Position numbers and translations under genes: made by a program. Positions 1 to 9,600 of a stretch of DNA of 64,000 nucleotides are shown piece by piece. The stretch is from Aquilaria yunnanensis (lineage: Eukaryota; Streptophyta; Magnoliopsida; Malvales; Thymelaeaceae): the NCBI GenBank assembly GCA_039654915.1, contig CM077593.1, positions 40,518,501-40,582,500 of the forward strand, in the 5' to 3' direction. The number at the start of each line of letters is the position of its first letter. The stretch's first letter is position 1. The notes beneath the pieces are model-generated. The model was not told the DNA's origin and ran no database searches. It worked only from the letters and a program-made list of their open reading frames with translations.

Positions 1-4
1 GAGC

Positions 5-736
5 TGTTGGGTTTCGGGAGCCAAACAGCGCAGCGAAATTTAACCGAAACCCTCCAGGATCCAAGTGAAACGGGGTAATTTGGGTGTTCGAAAATTTCAT
101 ACCTAATTTTTGGTTGAGATCTCTCACTCAACTGTAGAGTCGAATCACAAAACTTGAACAGTTGACGTGTTCAGGCTCTCTATGGTATCCACACGAGCCT
201 CTCGGGATCACCACGCTTCCACCCCGTCCCGGCAGATGCATTTCTCTTGCGCTCGCAGTGCTAGCTTGCGTCCTCCAAGGAATTGCAAGAGAAGAGTGCG
301 GCTGTCCTTTTTGGGAGGCTAGTGCAAGGAGACCTGCAAATTTCTCACTTAAAAGTTGTATTTATAGTGAGACTCAACTTCCAGGCCTAATGGGTTTCAA
401 AGCCCTAATCCAATTAGGATTTAATTTTGGGCTTAATAATGGCTCAACTCCTTGGCCCATTATTAATACGAAATTAAAGTGAAACCATAACCCAAATAAT
501 TAGCCCATGTACTCTAATGATCCAAATAGCTCTATGTGTGCGACCCAATAGGCTCTTGCCATGTTGGCAATGATCATAAATCACATTTATGATCATAAGC
601 AATGAGCGGTGTCTAGCAACACATCATTGCTACCCAAGTGACAAGATTGTCGGTGAATCGACTAAACCTTTATGATCATCACCGATATATGCCATTGTCC
701 CTTGGTCAAAGATATCAAGACTAAGCGCGAGACATG
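5..736 (-). repeat. Left part of a solo Ty1/copia LTR
   Basis: It begins with TGTTGGGTTTCGG and matches, base for base over most of its length, the LTRs at 36818-38233 and 39573-40988. It is cut at 736 by the Tat1 insertion and resumes at 11905. The combined length is 1,417 bp against 1,416 for the other copies. The bases before it (gagc, 1-4) match the last four of the agagc that follows the right end at 12589, so the target duplication is visible apart from its first base. No Copia internal region lies between the ends, so this is a solo LTR. The strand follows the related Copia element, whose pol is on minus. Confidence 0.93.
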
Positions 737-1603
737 TGATGGCCCAGGGCCTCATCGTTGTGAGTCATGATGACTGTTGAGGAGACTTCTAGGAGGAAGA
801 ACGCCTGGAAGGTGGATCGCCTCTAGGAGAGTACCTGGAAAACTGGGAAACAGGGTTAGGAGGCCCCCGGAGTGTTTTTCCGGGGGGGGAGCCTCCGACG
901 CCCAAGTCAGTGGTGGCCGGAAGAAGGAGAAAGTCACTAGCTCAAAGAGAAAGGCAGAAAAGTCTCGCCTGGTCTTTTCTCAGAGTATAGGAGCTGTATA
1001 TCCGGCCTGCCAACCTCCTGTCAAGTATTTATTTCCTGTATATATAGGAATACCTAGCCCGTTCAGATCATGACACGTGTGCGGTCGGATGCTCCTGAAC
1101 GTCTGGGCGTAGGGGACAGATAGTTGGTAACTAGATGGCCTCGAGCCTTGTGCTGAGACGGGCCATGATATGATTCTGATGGCGTCTGCACGTCAGGGCG
1201 ACTTTTTACGTCTGTGGTGGGACGTGTCAGAGGCTTCCTTAAATGCTTCCTTAAATGCGCCTGCCGTACTCCCGGGGTCCCTGGGCGAGGTCGTCCTCTA
1301 GTTCGGACAGAGCCTCTTCGGGAAGCCTACCCTCAGTTCGGGGGTTCCCAGTTCCAGGGGGTTCCGCCTTCGGGGATATCATATTCGGGCAGCAATGTCT
1401 GGTGCCACTTTTCCGAAGGCGCGTTGTTCACAACCTTGGGGGGCGAATGGAGTCCTCAAGTTTTACTGGCGTGCCGAGGCTCGGAGCTCTCAGGCTATCT
1501 CCCGAGGTGCATGATTCCACCTATTCCCGAGAAGCGCCAGTTCTTCTGGCCGTTGTTGTGGCAGGGTATTCGGCCAGATTGAGGCGACAGCCTTTGGCTA
1601 TCA
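737..1603 (-). repeat. Tat1 3' LTR
   Basis: It is an 867-bp LTR. On the plus strand it runs from tgatggccc to ggctatca, so in element orientation it starts TGATAGCC and ends GGGCCATCA. It is nearly identical to 11033-11899, to the solo LTR at 44980-45846 and, inverted, to 56072-56938. A TATATATA box lies at 1039-1046 on minus. Open frames inside it (for example at 1214-1582 and 1255-2121 plus) recur in every copy but show no domain and are not called genes. Confidence 0.95.
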
Positions 1604-1618
1604 CATGCCCCCCTCTGG
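1604..1618 (-). other. Tat1 polypurine tract
   Basis: Read on minus, the bases next to the 3' LTR are ccagaggggggcatg. This is a purine run directly before the LTR's TG, as expected for the plus-strand primer of reverse transcription. The same tract is found at 48283 (Tat2) and 35440-35452 (old relic). Confidence 0.85.
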
Positions 1619-1705
1619 AAAGCCGAAGTGAAGACTTCGGTTTGCATCTCTTTTCGAGGTTGCCGTTGGGAGTCTTGTTGGGAAGCATAACCTGTTCCGA
1701 GGTCG

Positions 1706-1850
1706 CACCTTTTGCCCGAGGGTCTGGGCTGTTCGGCCTTGGCCTGTTCTTTGGTGTCTCCGAGGCAAAGCCTGTACCGAAGATACACCTCTTGCCCAAA
1801 AGTCATGGGCTGTTCAGCCATAGCCTGTCTCTTGGTGTCCTCGAGGTGGC
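1706..1850 (+). repeat. About 80-bp tandem duplication upstream of the antisense gene
   Basis: Two adjacent units start at 1706 and 1786. Each holds a cacct-ttgccc block, a gggctgttc block and a tggtgtc-cgagg block. The same two-unit structure with the same 80-bp period occurs in Tat2 (48385 and 48465), so the duplication predates the split of the two copies. It lies between the polypurine tract and the G-box/TATA promoter of the antisense gene and could be part of its regulatory region. That role is inferred from position only. Confidence 0.65.
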
Positions 1851-2012
1851 CTGCTTTTTTATTTCTGCAGGTCTGATGGCCAAGCGTGTCAGACTGAGCG
1901 GCGCGTCTCCATTTCTCAGGGATGTCAAACGACGTGTCCCAATCAGGAGGCGTGTCCCGGTTTTCCAGGCACGTTTGGGGAGGCACGTCCCCCATTTCTG
2001 CGCAGCGGTTGA

Positions 2013-2157
2013 CACGTGGCTTCTTGCCATTGGAGGAGAGGCGCGTCATTTACAGAGGGCGCGCCTTTTCGGGTGCAGCGGGCAGTTACGGCGACGGTTC
2101 GCCTCCAATGGGTACTTATGATGTTTTTTCGGTTACCCACCTTTGGCCTATAAATAG
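2013..2157 (+). promoter_or_regulatory. Core promoter of the Tat1 antisense gene
   Basis: A G-box core CACGTG is at 2013-2018 (tgacacgtggc), an inverted CCAAT box (attgg) at 2029-2033 and a TATA box TATAAATAG at 2149-2157. The TATA box is 295 bp before the ATG at 2444. Tat2 keeps the same three elements at nearly the same spacing (48656, 48672, 48793). The old relic keeps a G-box and a TATA box on the matching strand (35205-35210 and 35097-35104). The activity of this promoter is inferred. Confidence 0.7.
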
Positions 2158-2443
2158 CCCATTCTATCATAAGTCCCACTTACTGTTTTTCTGCTCTTTT
2201 TCTGCTCTACCCTCTGTTCTTGCGTTTTATCTTGCTTTCTGTGGCGGAGCTTCTTTAATCAGAGCTTTTTCCAACCAACTTTCACGACGGCGTCCTCCGG
2301 CAAATCTTTTGGTGGGTTTTGATTTCCAGAGTACTTGATTCCTCTGTTTTTCTGAGTTTTTCTGGAAAACTGCTGTTTTTTCCAAACTCGTCTTCTGAGT
2401 TTTTTCTGGAAACTATTTTCTTTTCCATCTCAAACTCTTTTTC

Positions 2444-4792
2444 ATGTCTGCGATGCCTGTTCCCGAGAGCTGGAAACCTCTTCTGGCCCATCCTTGCTGT
2501 ACCACCCCCGAAAAACTAGAGAGGTGGAAGAAAAAATTCTTTCTTCCGTCTTACGCTGTGACCAGACTGCCTCGTTCTAGCCATTTTGCTTTTTCAAACC
2601 GTGGCGACGAGGTTACCGTCTTCCGAGCCCAACTGAAGGCCGGTCTTCGGTATCCTCCCCCGAAGGTGGTTTGCGAGTTCTGCCAATTCCATGGCATTGC
2701 TGTGAACCAGCTTCCCCCGAACGCGTACTGCTACTTTAACGCCTACCTCTGCATGTGTGGCGTGTTCGGGATAGAGCCCCACTTCATTATTTTCATGCAG
2801 TACTACAAGCTCTATGTGGTCCCGAAGGGTGGCTTCTATTTCCTGCTACCTCGGGGATCCGGGAGCAAAAAATTCACCTTCACCTTCGACACGAAGGACA
2901 GCTGGCGGGGGTGGCAGCCTAAGTTCTTTTTCCTCAAGGTGGATAAGAACTGGTCTGATGTCCCGACCAGGTGGGCTCAGGGAGTGCTGAACGCAGACGT
3001 CGTCGATCCGAGGATGCTGCTGACCCCACCGTTGGCTTCCGTGTTCGCGGATTTCGACGCCCGCATTCGGGCAGTCGCTGACTGGGCTCCCGAGGTCTCT
3101 CCTCGTGCTCTTTACCCCTTTCCTATCAACTGGAGGTTGATGACCGAAGAAGTCCTTCGGGAGCTGAAAGTGGTTAAGGAGCACGTGACTGACCTCAATA
3201 TGCCCGCTCCCGCCATCGCCGGGAAAGACTCCTGGCTGGTCAAGCTCCTTAAGGGGGAGACTTCTTTCGAAACTTTTGCCGAAAGTGAGTAATCTTCCAT
3301 CCCTTTATACTTTTTCCTCGGACTTACGCTGATATTTCTTCTCTTTTTCAGAGATGGGCGATGGGGCTGCCGCTTATTACAAGGCCCTCTTTTCTGGCCA
3401 GGTGGAGAAGGGGGAGCAGACAAAGAAGGCGGCTTCCCGAAGAAGGAAGACGACAGGGGCGGGACCCTTGGCGAAGCGAGTTAGGAAAACTCTCCAGTAT
3501 CCTCAGCCAGAGCTTTTGGAAGAAGAAGCTGGCGAAGACGCTGGTCTTGTTGAAATTCCACCGGCCGAGGTCCCCGCTACTTCCGCCGAGGTGCCTCTTC
3601 CCGACCTCGAGGCCCCCAGAAACACTGTAGTGGTAGAAGTACCCACCGCCGAGGAGCGGTACCGGCAGAAGGGTAAGGGTCTTTCTTCCGAGGGGCCCGA
3701 GGATTCCGAGGACACTGTCTCCGAGGTTCCTCCAGGTATGTCTTTAGCCGAAGTTCAGCTCCTTTTCCTTTCGCGAATTTTTCTTTTGCTCCTAACTTCC
3801 TTCTCACTTTCAGGGGAGCCTCTTACTGTTGGCTGGAGGGCCATTCATGAGAGGAAACGGGCCCTGCGTGATGCCACAATCCCTGAGGGGAAGATCCCCT
3901 TGGAGCCCTTTTGGACAATTACGGAGGATATGAATCTGTTCTCCGACGATTGTCCAAAGATGACCAAAGAGATTTGGAAGGGGATGACCACTGATGCCTC
4001 CTTCCGGGCCATTGCGGCGGCTCACCCGGGGGATAATACCCTCGCCGCAAAAGTCACCGAGCATGCTGCTCAGGTATAGTCTTTACACTTTTTTCCTCAA
4101 TTTTCTAAGTGTTTAGACTTGTACTAACCTGGACTTTTGCCCTGCCGTAGCTGCTGGAGTACGCTGGTTATCTCCGAGTTCGGGTGGCCAGACAGGCTGC
4201 CTCCAAGGATGCGACTTCGCGGGAACTCAGTGAAGCGAAGGCTTCGCTTGCGAAGGTGATCGCCAGCAACCAGCAGCTGACAGCGGATTGTTCTCAGCAA
4301 CTTGCTGCCGTTCGGGAGGAGTTCTCGAAGAAAAGAGAAGAACTTGAAAAGGACTCCTCCCGGAAGATTTCCGACCTCGGCGACCAAATAAAGGAGCTGC
4401 TTGCCGCCAATGAAGATCTTGTCAAGGACAAGGCTGTTTCCGACAGTCTTGCGTCGAGGTTGACGGACGAGAACACTGCTCTTCAAGCCGAGGTCGAGGC
4501 TCTGAAGAAGGAGTCCGGAGAGATGCTGGGGATAAGCGAGCTCGAAGAGGAGGTTGCTGAGCTGCGGGACGAGGTCAATGTCCTTGGCATTCAAAAACGT
4601 ACTTCTGACGACATGGCCAAGGTCGCCTTTCAGGACGGCTTCTGCCTCGCTCGGCACCAGGTGCTGCAGAGGTTCCCAGATTTGGACCTCTCTTTTCTGG
4701 AGGGCCTAAATATTCCTGAGGGACCTCGGTGGCAGTGGTCCAGGGTCGAGCATCTGAAGCTTCCTGGTCTTCGTCCACCCGGCTCTCCCTAG
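2444..4792 (+). CDS. Antisense, intron-bearing Tat accessory gene (Transposase_28-like plus coiled coil)
   Basis: Four exons are read as 2444-3284, 3352-3735, 3814-4073 and 4151-4792. All introns are GT-AG (donors gtgagt, gtatgt, gtatag; acceptors ttcag, ttcag, gtag). The join gives 2,127 bp, or 708 residues, without a stop. Residues 1-280 resemble the plant 'putative gypsy type transposon' family (Pfam Transposase_28): an AGLRYPPP block, CEFCQFHGIA and PKGGFYFLLPRGSGSKK. Residues about 281-410 are a basic then acidic low-complexity linker with EVP repeats. Exon 3 has an EPFWTITEDMNLFS block. Exon 4 is a long charged coiled coil followed by LARHQVLQRFPDLDLSF. Intron 2 (78 bp) has no stop and keeps frame if retained. 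The gene sits downstream of pol on the opposite strand, convergent with it. Splicing is predicted, not observed. Function is unknown. Confidence 0.8.
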
Positions 4793-4899
4793 TTTGCTTT
4801 AGGGCTCCTCTTATTTTTCTCCTTCGTGCTCCTTCTTTGGACACTTCTTTTGTAAGGCAGCGTTTGCTCTAAATGAACAATCTTTTCGGCTAAGTCCTT

Positions 4900-5560
4900 T
4901 CTTGCAAGTTTCTTCATTTCCACTGTCCCGAACACGTTCGCTTCAAGAGACTTTCGGAAAACCTGCAACCAAAGAAACTTTTTACCTTCCTTTGTCCCGA
5001 GCGTGCTCGCTCAAGGGACTTTCTGGAAAATTTGCAAAAATTTGGCTAAGTCTTTTGCAGGCTTTTTGTTTCCTTTTATCCCGAACATGTTCGCTCAAGG
5101 GCCTTCGGAAAAATCTTTAGCCAAATTTTTCTGTCTTCCTATTGTCCCGAGCATATTTGCTCAAGGGACTTAGGAAAATCTTCACGAGATTGCTCATTCC
5201 CTTTTTCCCGAGCACGTTCGCTCAAGGGTGTTCGGAAATTACCTCTGCTTTTGTTTTGGCGTGTATTTTTGCGAGATTCTTGCTTTCCCTTTCTCCCGAG
5301 CATGTTCGCTCAAGGGTGTTCGGAAAATTTTCTCTGCACTGATTATGCTGAGTACCTCTGCAAGATTCTTGTTTCCCATTTTTCCCGAGCATAGTGGCTC
5401 AAGGGGCTTCGGGAAGTCACAACCGCTTTTTTCGTGGCGAGCACCTTCGCGGAAATCTGTCTTGGACAATTTTGGTATACTTGAAAATTTTTCTCAAGAC
5501 CATTCTTCTCTAGACCATTCTGTACTTAGAATATTTCTTGTACAACATACTTCTTCCGCT
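4900..5560. repeat. Tandem repeat spacer between the convergent genes of Tat1
   Basis: Seven copies of a degenerate unit with the core cccgagcacgttcgctcaag, followed by ggNNttcggaaa, start at 4927, 4996, 5080, 5146, 5207, 5295 and 5384. Spacing is 61-89 bp. Between the cores are T-rich stretches often containing ttgcaagatt. Tat2 has only two cores (51629 and 51733), so copy number varies. The array lies between the stop of the antisense gene (4792) and the end of integrase (5566). Tandem repeats in this untranslated region are a known habit of Tat/Ogre elements. Confidence 0.85.
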
Positions 5561-5565
5561 CAACC

Positions 5566-6657
5566 TTAGGCGTAGAATTTTTTCAAGGCATCTGAATGCC
5601 AAGTGTTTTTCAATTCTACGCCTTCGGCGTCGCCAAGCTTGTACACGCCTTTTCGTACTTCGGCGAGAACCAGATAAGGTCCTTCCCAATTTGCGCGAAG
5701 TACTCCGTGAGCTGGCCTTCGGGGTGCGAAGTCGGCCTTTCGGAGAACGAGGTCTCCTTTTTTGATTTCTTTTGGCCTGGCTTTTAAGTTGATAGCCGCG
5801 GCCACTCTTTGCTGGAAAGCTTTTCTTCTCAGCTCGGCTATTTCTCTGTGTTCGGCGACAAGGTCGAGCTTGGTTCTTAGGCCGAGGTCGTTTCCGCCTT
5901 CATCAAATACTTGCACCCGTATTGAAGGCTGAACTATCTCTATTGGGATAATGGCCTCTGTTCCGAAGACGAGTGAGAAGGGAGTTTCCCCTGTGGCTCT
6001 TCGTGGCGTCGTTCGGTAGCTCCACAATACACTTTGGAGTTCTCCTGGCCATTTCCCCTTGGCTTCCCCAAGTCTCTTTTTCAGGCCATCTTTTATGGTC
6101 CTGTTTGATACTTCCACCTGCCCATTGCTTTGGGGGTGAGCTACTGGGGCGAAGTGCATCTTTATTCCGAGGTCGCTGATGAATTCCTGGAATCCTTTGT
6201 CTATGAACTGGGATCCATTATCAGCTACTAGTACCCTCGGTATGCCAAATCTGCATACGATGTTTTTCCACACGAACTTCTGCACTTCTTTTGCCGAGAT
6301 AGTTGCTAGTGGTTCTGCCTCTACCCACTTTGAGAAATAGTCCACTGCTACCACGCAGAATTTCACGCCTCCGGGCGCTGTGGGGAGTGGCCCAATGAGG
6401 TCTATACCCCAGACTGCGAAGGGCCAAGGATAGTCTGCCGACGTTACCATTTCCGAGGGTATCCTCTGGATTTTTGCATGTCTCTGGCAACTACCGCACT
6501 TCTGGACGAACTGCCTTGCGTCCTTTCTCAGGGTAGGCCAGAAGTATCCTTGGCGGAGTATCACTGCTGCAAGGGCATCAGTTCCAACGTGCGAGCCGCA
6601 CATGCCTTCGTGGACTTCTTCGAGGACCATCTCAGTATCCTCTTCGCCCACACATCT
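5566..6657 (-). pseudogene. pol: Tat1 pol C-terminal part: integrase
   Basis: This is the same reading frame as 6658-11064, downstream of the nonsense codon. It encodes about 363 residues. An HHCC zinc-binding region (EVHEGMCGSHVG...CGSCQRHAK) is followed by the DDE core. The catalytic residues are in GIDLIGPLP, in VADNGSQF and in the glutamate of SNGQVEVSNRTIKDGL. A C-terminal domain contains KKGDLVLRKAD. The frame ends KKFYA-stop at 5566. No chromodomain is present, as usual for Tat. In Tat2 a sense glutamine codon occupies the place of the Tat1 stop, so this region was originally continuous with the upstream polyprotein. Confidence 0.9.
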
Positions 6658-9600
6658 CTACAGCGGATTTGCATATCCTTGCCGATATAACTCTTCACCA
6701 ATCAGGAAGAATCTTCCGGCACGTCTTCGCAGTCTTGCAGCATTGCCGGCGTCTTCGGGAAGCTCATTCTCTGCGAGGTATCTCTTTATGGGGTCCTTCC
6801 ACCCCATTCCCGAGGTCGTTACGCTTAGCACGGAGATGCTTGGATGGTCTAGCACCTCGGTGTATGTTTTGGACTTTGCTAAGCAATCTGCCTCAGTGTT
6901 ATTCCGCCGGGGTACATTTTCGATCCGTACGGCGTCAAACTCTTGGATGAGATTTCTTACCAGCTCGTGGTATTTTGCCAAGATGGGGTCCTTCGCCCCA
7001 TAATCTCCTGCCGTCTGCCGAACTACCAGCTGGGAATCGCTGTGAGCCTTTAAGCTTCTCACGCCAATCTTTCTGGCCAAGCGTAATCCCGCTATGAGGG
7101 CTTCATACTCAGCCACATTATTAGTGACGTTGAAGCTGAACTTGATAGCCTTCATCACCTCTAGGCCTTCGGGTCCTCTGATAACTATTCCAGCTCCCTG
7201 GTGTTCGGACCCCGAGGCTCCGTCAACATGCAAGGTCCATTCTGGCTCCCCTTCTTTCGGATCTGAGTGGTTCTCCTCAGTGGTGGGTATTTCGGCGATA
7301 AAATCTGCCAATGCTTGGGCTTTTATGGCCTTTCGAGGCTCATACGTGATTTCGTGTTCGCCAAGCTCTATGCACCACTTGGAGAGCCTTCCCGAATGAT
7401 CAACTCTCTTCATGACATCCCGTAGTGGTAGACTACTTCGGACGATGATGGGGTGAGCCTGGAAATATGGTCGTAGTCTTCTTCCTGCAAGCACCAAGGC
7501 GTATATAGCTTTTTGAAGCAAAGGGTACCTGACTTCGGCGCCATGCAGGGACTTGCTGACATAGTAGACCGGCCATTGTTTCGGCCCTTCTTCTTTTATC
7601 AGGACCGAGCTCACGGCCTTTTCTGTGACGGCGAGGTATAGTACGAGGGGTTCTCCCTCCCGAGGTTGCCGCAGAGTCGGCAGGCTGGCCAGGTAGACTT
7701 TGAGTTCTTCCCAGGCCTTTTGGCAATCTCCTTCCCAGAGATGATTGTTTCTTCCGAGGTCGCCTTCCATCTTTGCTGCCTTTGTGAGGACTTTGAAGAA
7801 AGGTCGACACCTATCTCCGTACCTGGAAATAAACCTGCTCAGAGAGGTTATTCTTCCGGTTAGTCTCTGCACGTCTTTCACTGTGGCAGGAGTTCGGAAC
7901 TCAAGCAGAGCCTTAATCTTCTCAGGATTGGCGTTGATGCCTCTTTCGGATACCATGTACCCAAGGAATTTTCCCGACGTCACCCCGAACATACACTTCT
8001 CGGGGTTAAGGCGAATCCCGAAGGCTCTGAGCTTTTGGAAGGTTTCCTCCAAATCTGCAACGTGGTAGCCGGGCAGCTTGCTTTTTACTATCATATCGTC
8101 AACATATACTTCCATGTTTCTCCCCATTTGGTCTTTAAAGACCTTGTTCATCAGTCTCTGGTAGGTGGCTCCTGCATTTTTCAGCCCGAAGGGCATTCTT
8201 ATATAGCAGTACGTTCCTCCCTCGGTGATGAAGGCAGTTTTCTCTTCATCTTCCGGGTCCATCCTTATCTGATGGTAGCCGCTGAAGGCATCTAGGAAGC
8301 TCAGGAGCCCGTATTCGGCCGTTGAATCTACCAGTTGATCTATTGGCGGGAGGGGAAATGAGTCTTTCGGGCAAGCATCGTTCAAGTTTCTGAAATCAAT
8401 GCACATCCGGAGTTTGCTGCTACCTTCTTTTGTGGCGATGACCACGTTGCTTAACCATTCGGGGTATTTGACCTCCCTGATAACTTCAGCATCCAATAGG
8501 CGCTGGACTTCGGTTTTTACAAAGTTGCTTTTGTGGGCTGAGATGCTTCGTTTCTTTTGCCTGACAGGTTTTGCTTCCGGGCTTACTTTGAGGCTGTGCT
8601 GTATTATGCCAGGGTTCACTCCTGGCATGTCTTTCGGCGAGTAGGCAAACAGATCTTTATTTTTTAGCAGAAAGGATACAAGATTTTCCTTATCACCTTT
8701 GGCCAAGCTCTTCCCTATTCGGGTAGATTGTCCTGGGACAAGATCTACTGCTTCCGTTTCTGCTTCTGGGGGATCTCCTTCTTTGCCTTTCTCCTGCGCC
8801 TTTGCCTCCACCGTTTGTGTAGAGCTGTTTGCCGGAGCCTTTCGTGTTTTTACAAACACCTTTCTTACCTCGGCTTGGTCGATGAAGACCTCTGCATCTC
8901 CATCCTTGGTGGCGAATGTGACAGTCAAGTACTTCACATCGGGGCGAATGTGCAGGTTCCCCTGAGTCTGCCTTCCAAGGATGGCGTTGTACGAAGACGG
9001 GACATCCATGACGATGAATCTTGTCATTGTGGACGCGTACAACTCAGCTGCTCCGTCTACCGAAGTGCCTTTCATCATCAAAGGGAGGTCGATCCATCCG
9101 AGGACGGGTAGTTCGGATGGCCCAACGCCGAAGGTGGGCGTGGTGACAGGTTTCAGCTCGCTGCTGGTGATGCCCAGGCTCGGCAGTAAGTGCGAGAATA
9201 GGACGTCAGCATTTGAGCCATCATCAAGCAACACTCTCTTGACGTCCCAGTTCCCTATTCTCGCCATTATCAGCAGCGGGTCGTCGTGGGGGAAGACGAC
9301 AGTGGAGCCATCTTTGCGAGCCAATTTCTTTGATGGACTTTGATACTCCATAACAGCAATTTCTCTGGCCTTCCGCTTTCTTTCCGAGGATGGGAGCCCC
9401 GTGGTGATGGTTTGGATGACCCCTACTGGAGGTGGGAGGCGCCTTTTTGGACTTCTGTTTCTCCGCCTGTCGGAGTCATAGTCCTCGTTTTCGGCCCTCT
9501 CTTCCTCCTCTTTTCTGCCTTTAGGGGAGGGCATCCGCAGGTACTTGCGAAGTTGGCCCTGTTTGATCAGCGACTCTATGTACTTCTTCAGCTGGAAGCA

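Noticed and set aside
1255..2121. 288-codon open frame crossing the Tat1 LTR end on plus
   Set aside because: No domain. It is only partly repeated at the other LTR, shorter in other copies, and composed of GC-rich LTR sequence. A chance frame.
3736..3813. Continuous frame 3354-4079 taken as a single exon
   Set aside because: It reads through a 78-bp segment with clear GT and AG ends, absent as coding sequence in Tat2 and the relic. Better explained as an intron without stops.
4927..5420. CRISPR-like array
   Set aside because: Units are degenerate, irregularly spaced and inside a plant retrotransposon. They are tandem repeats.
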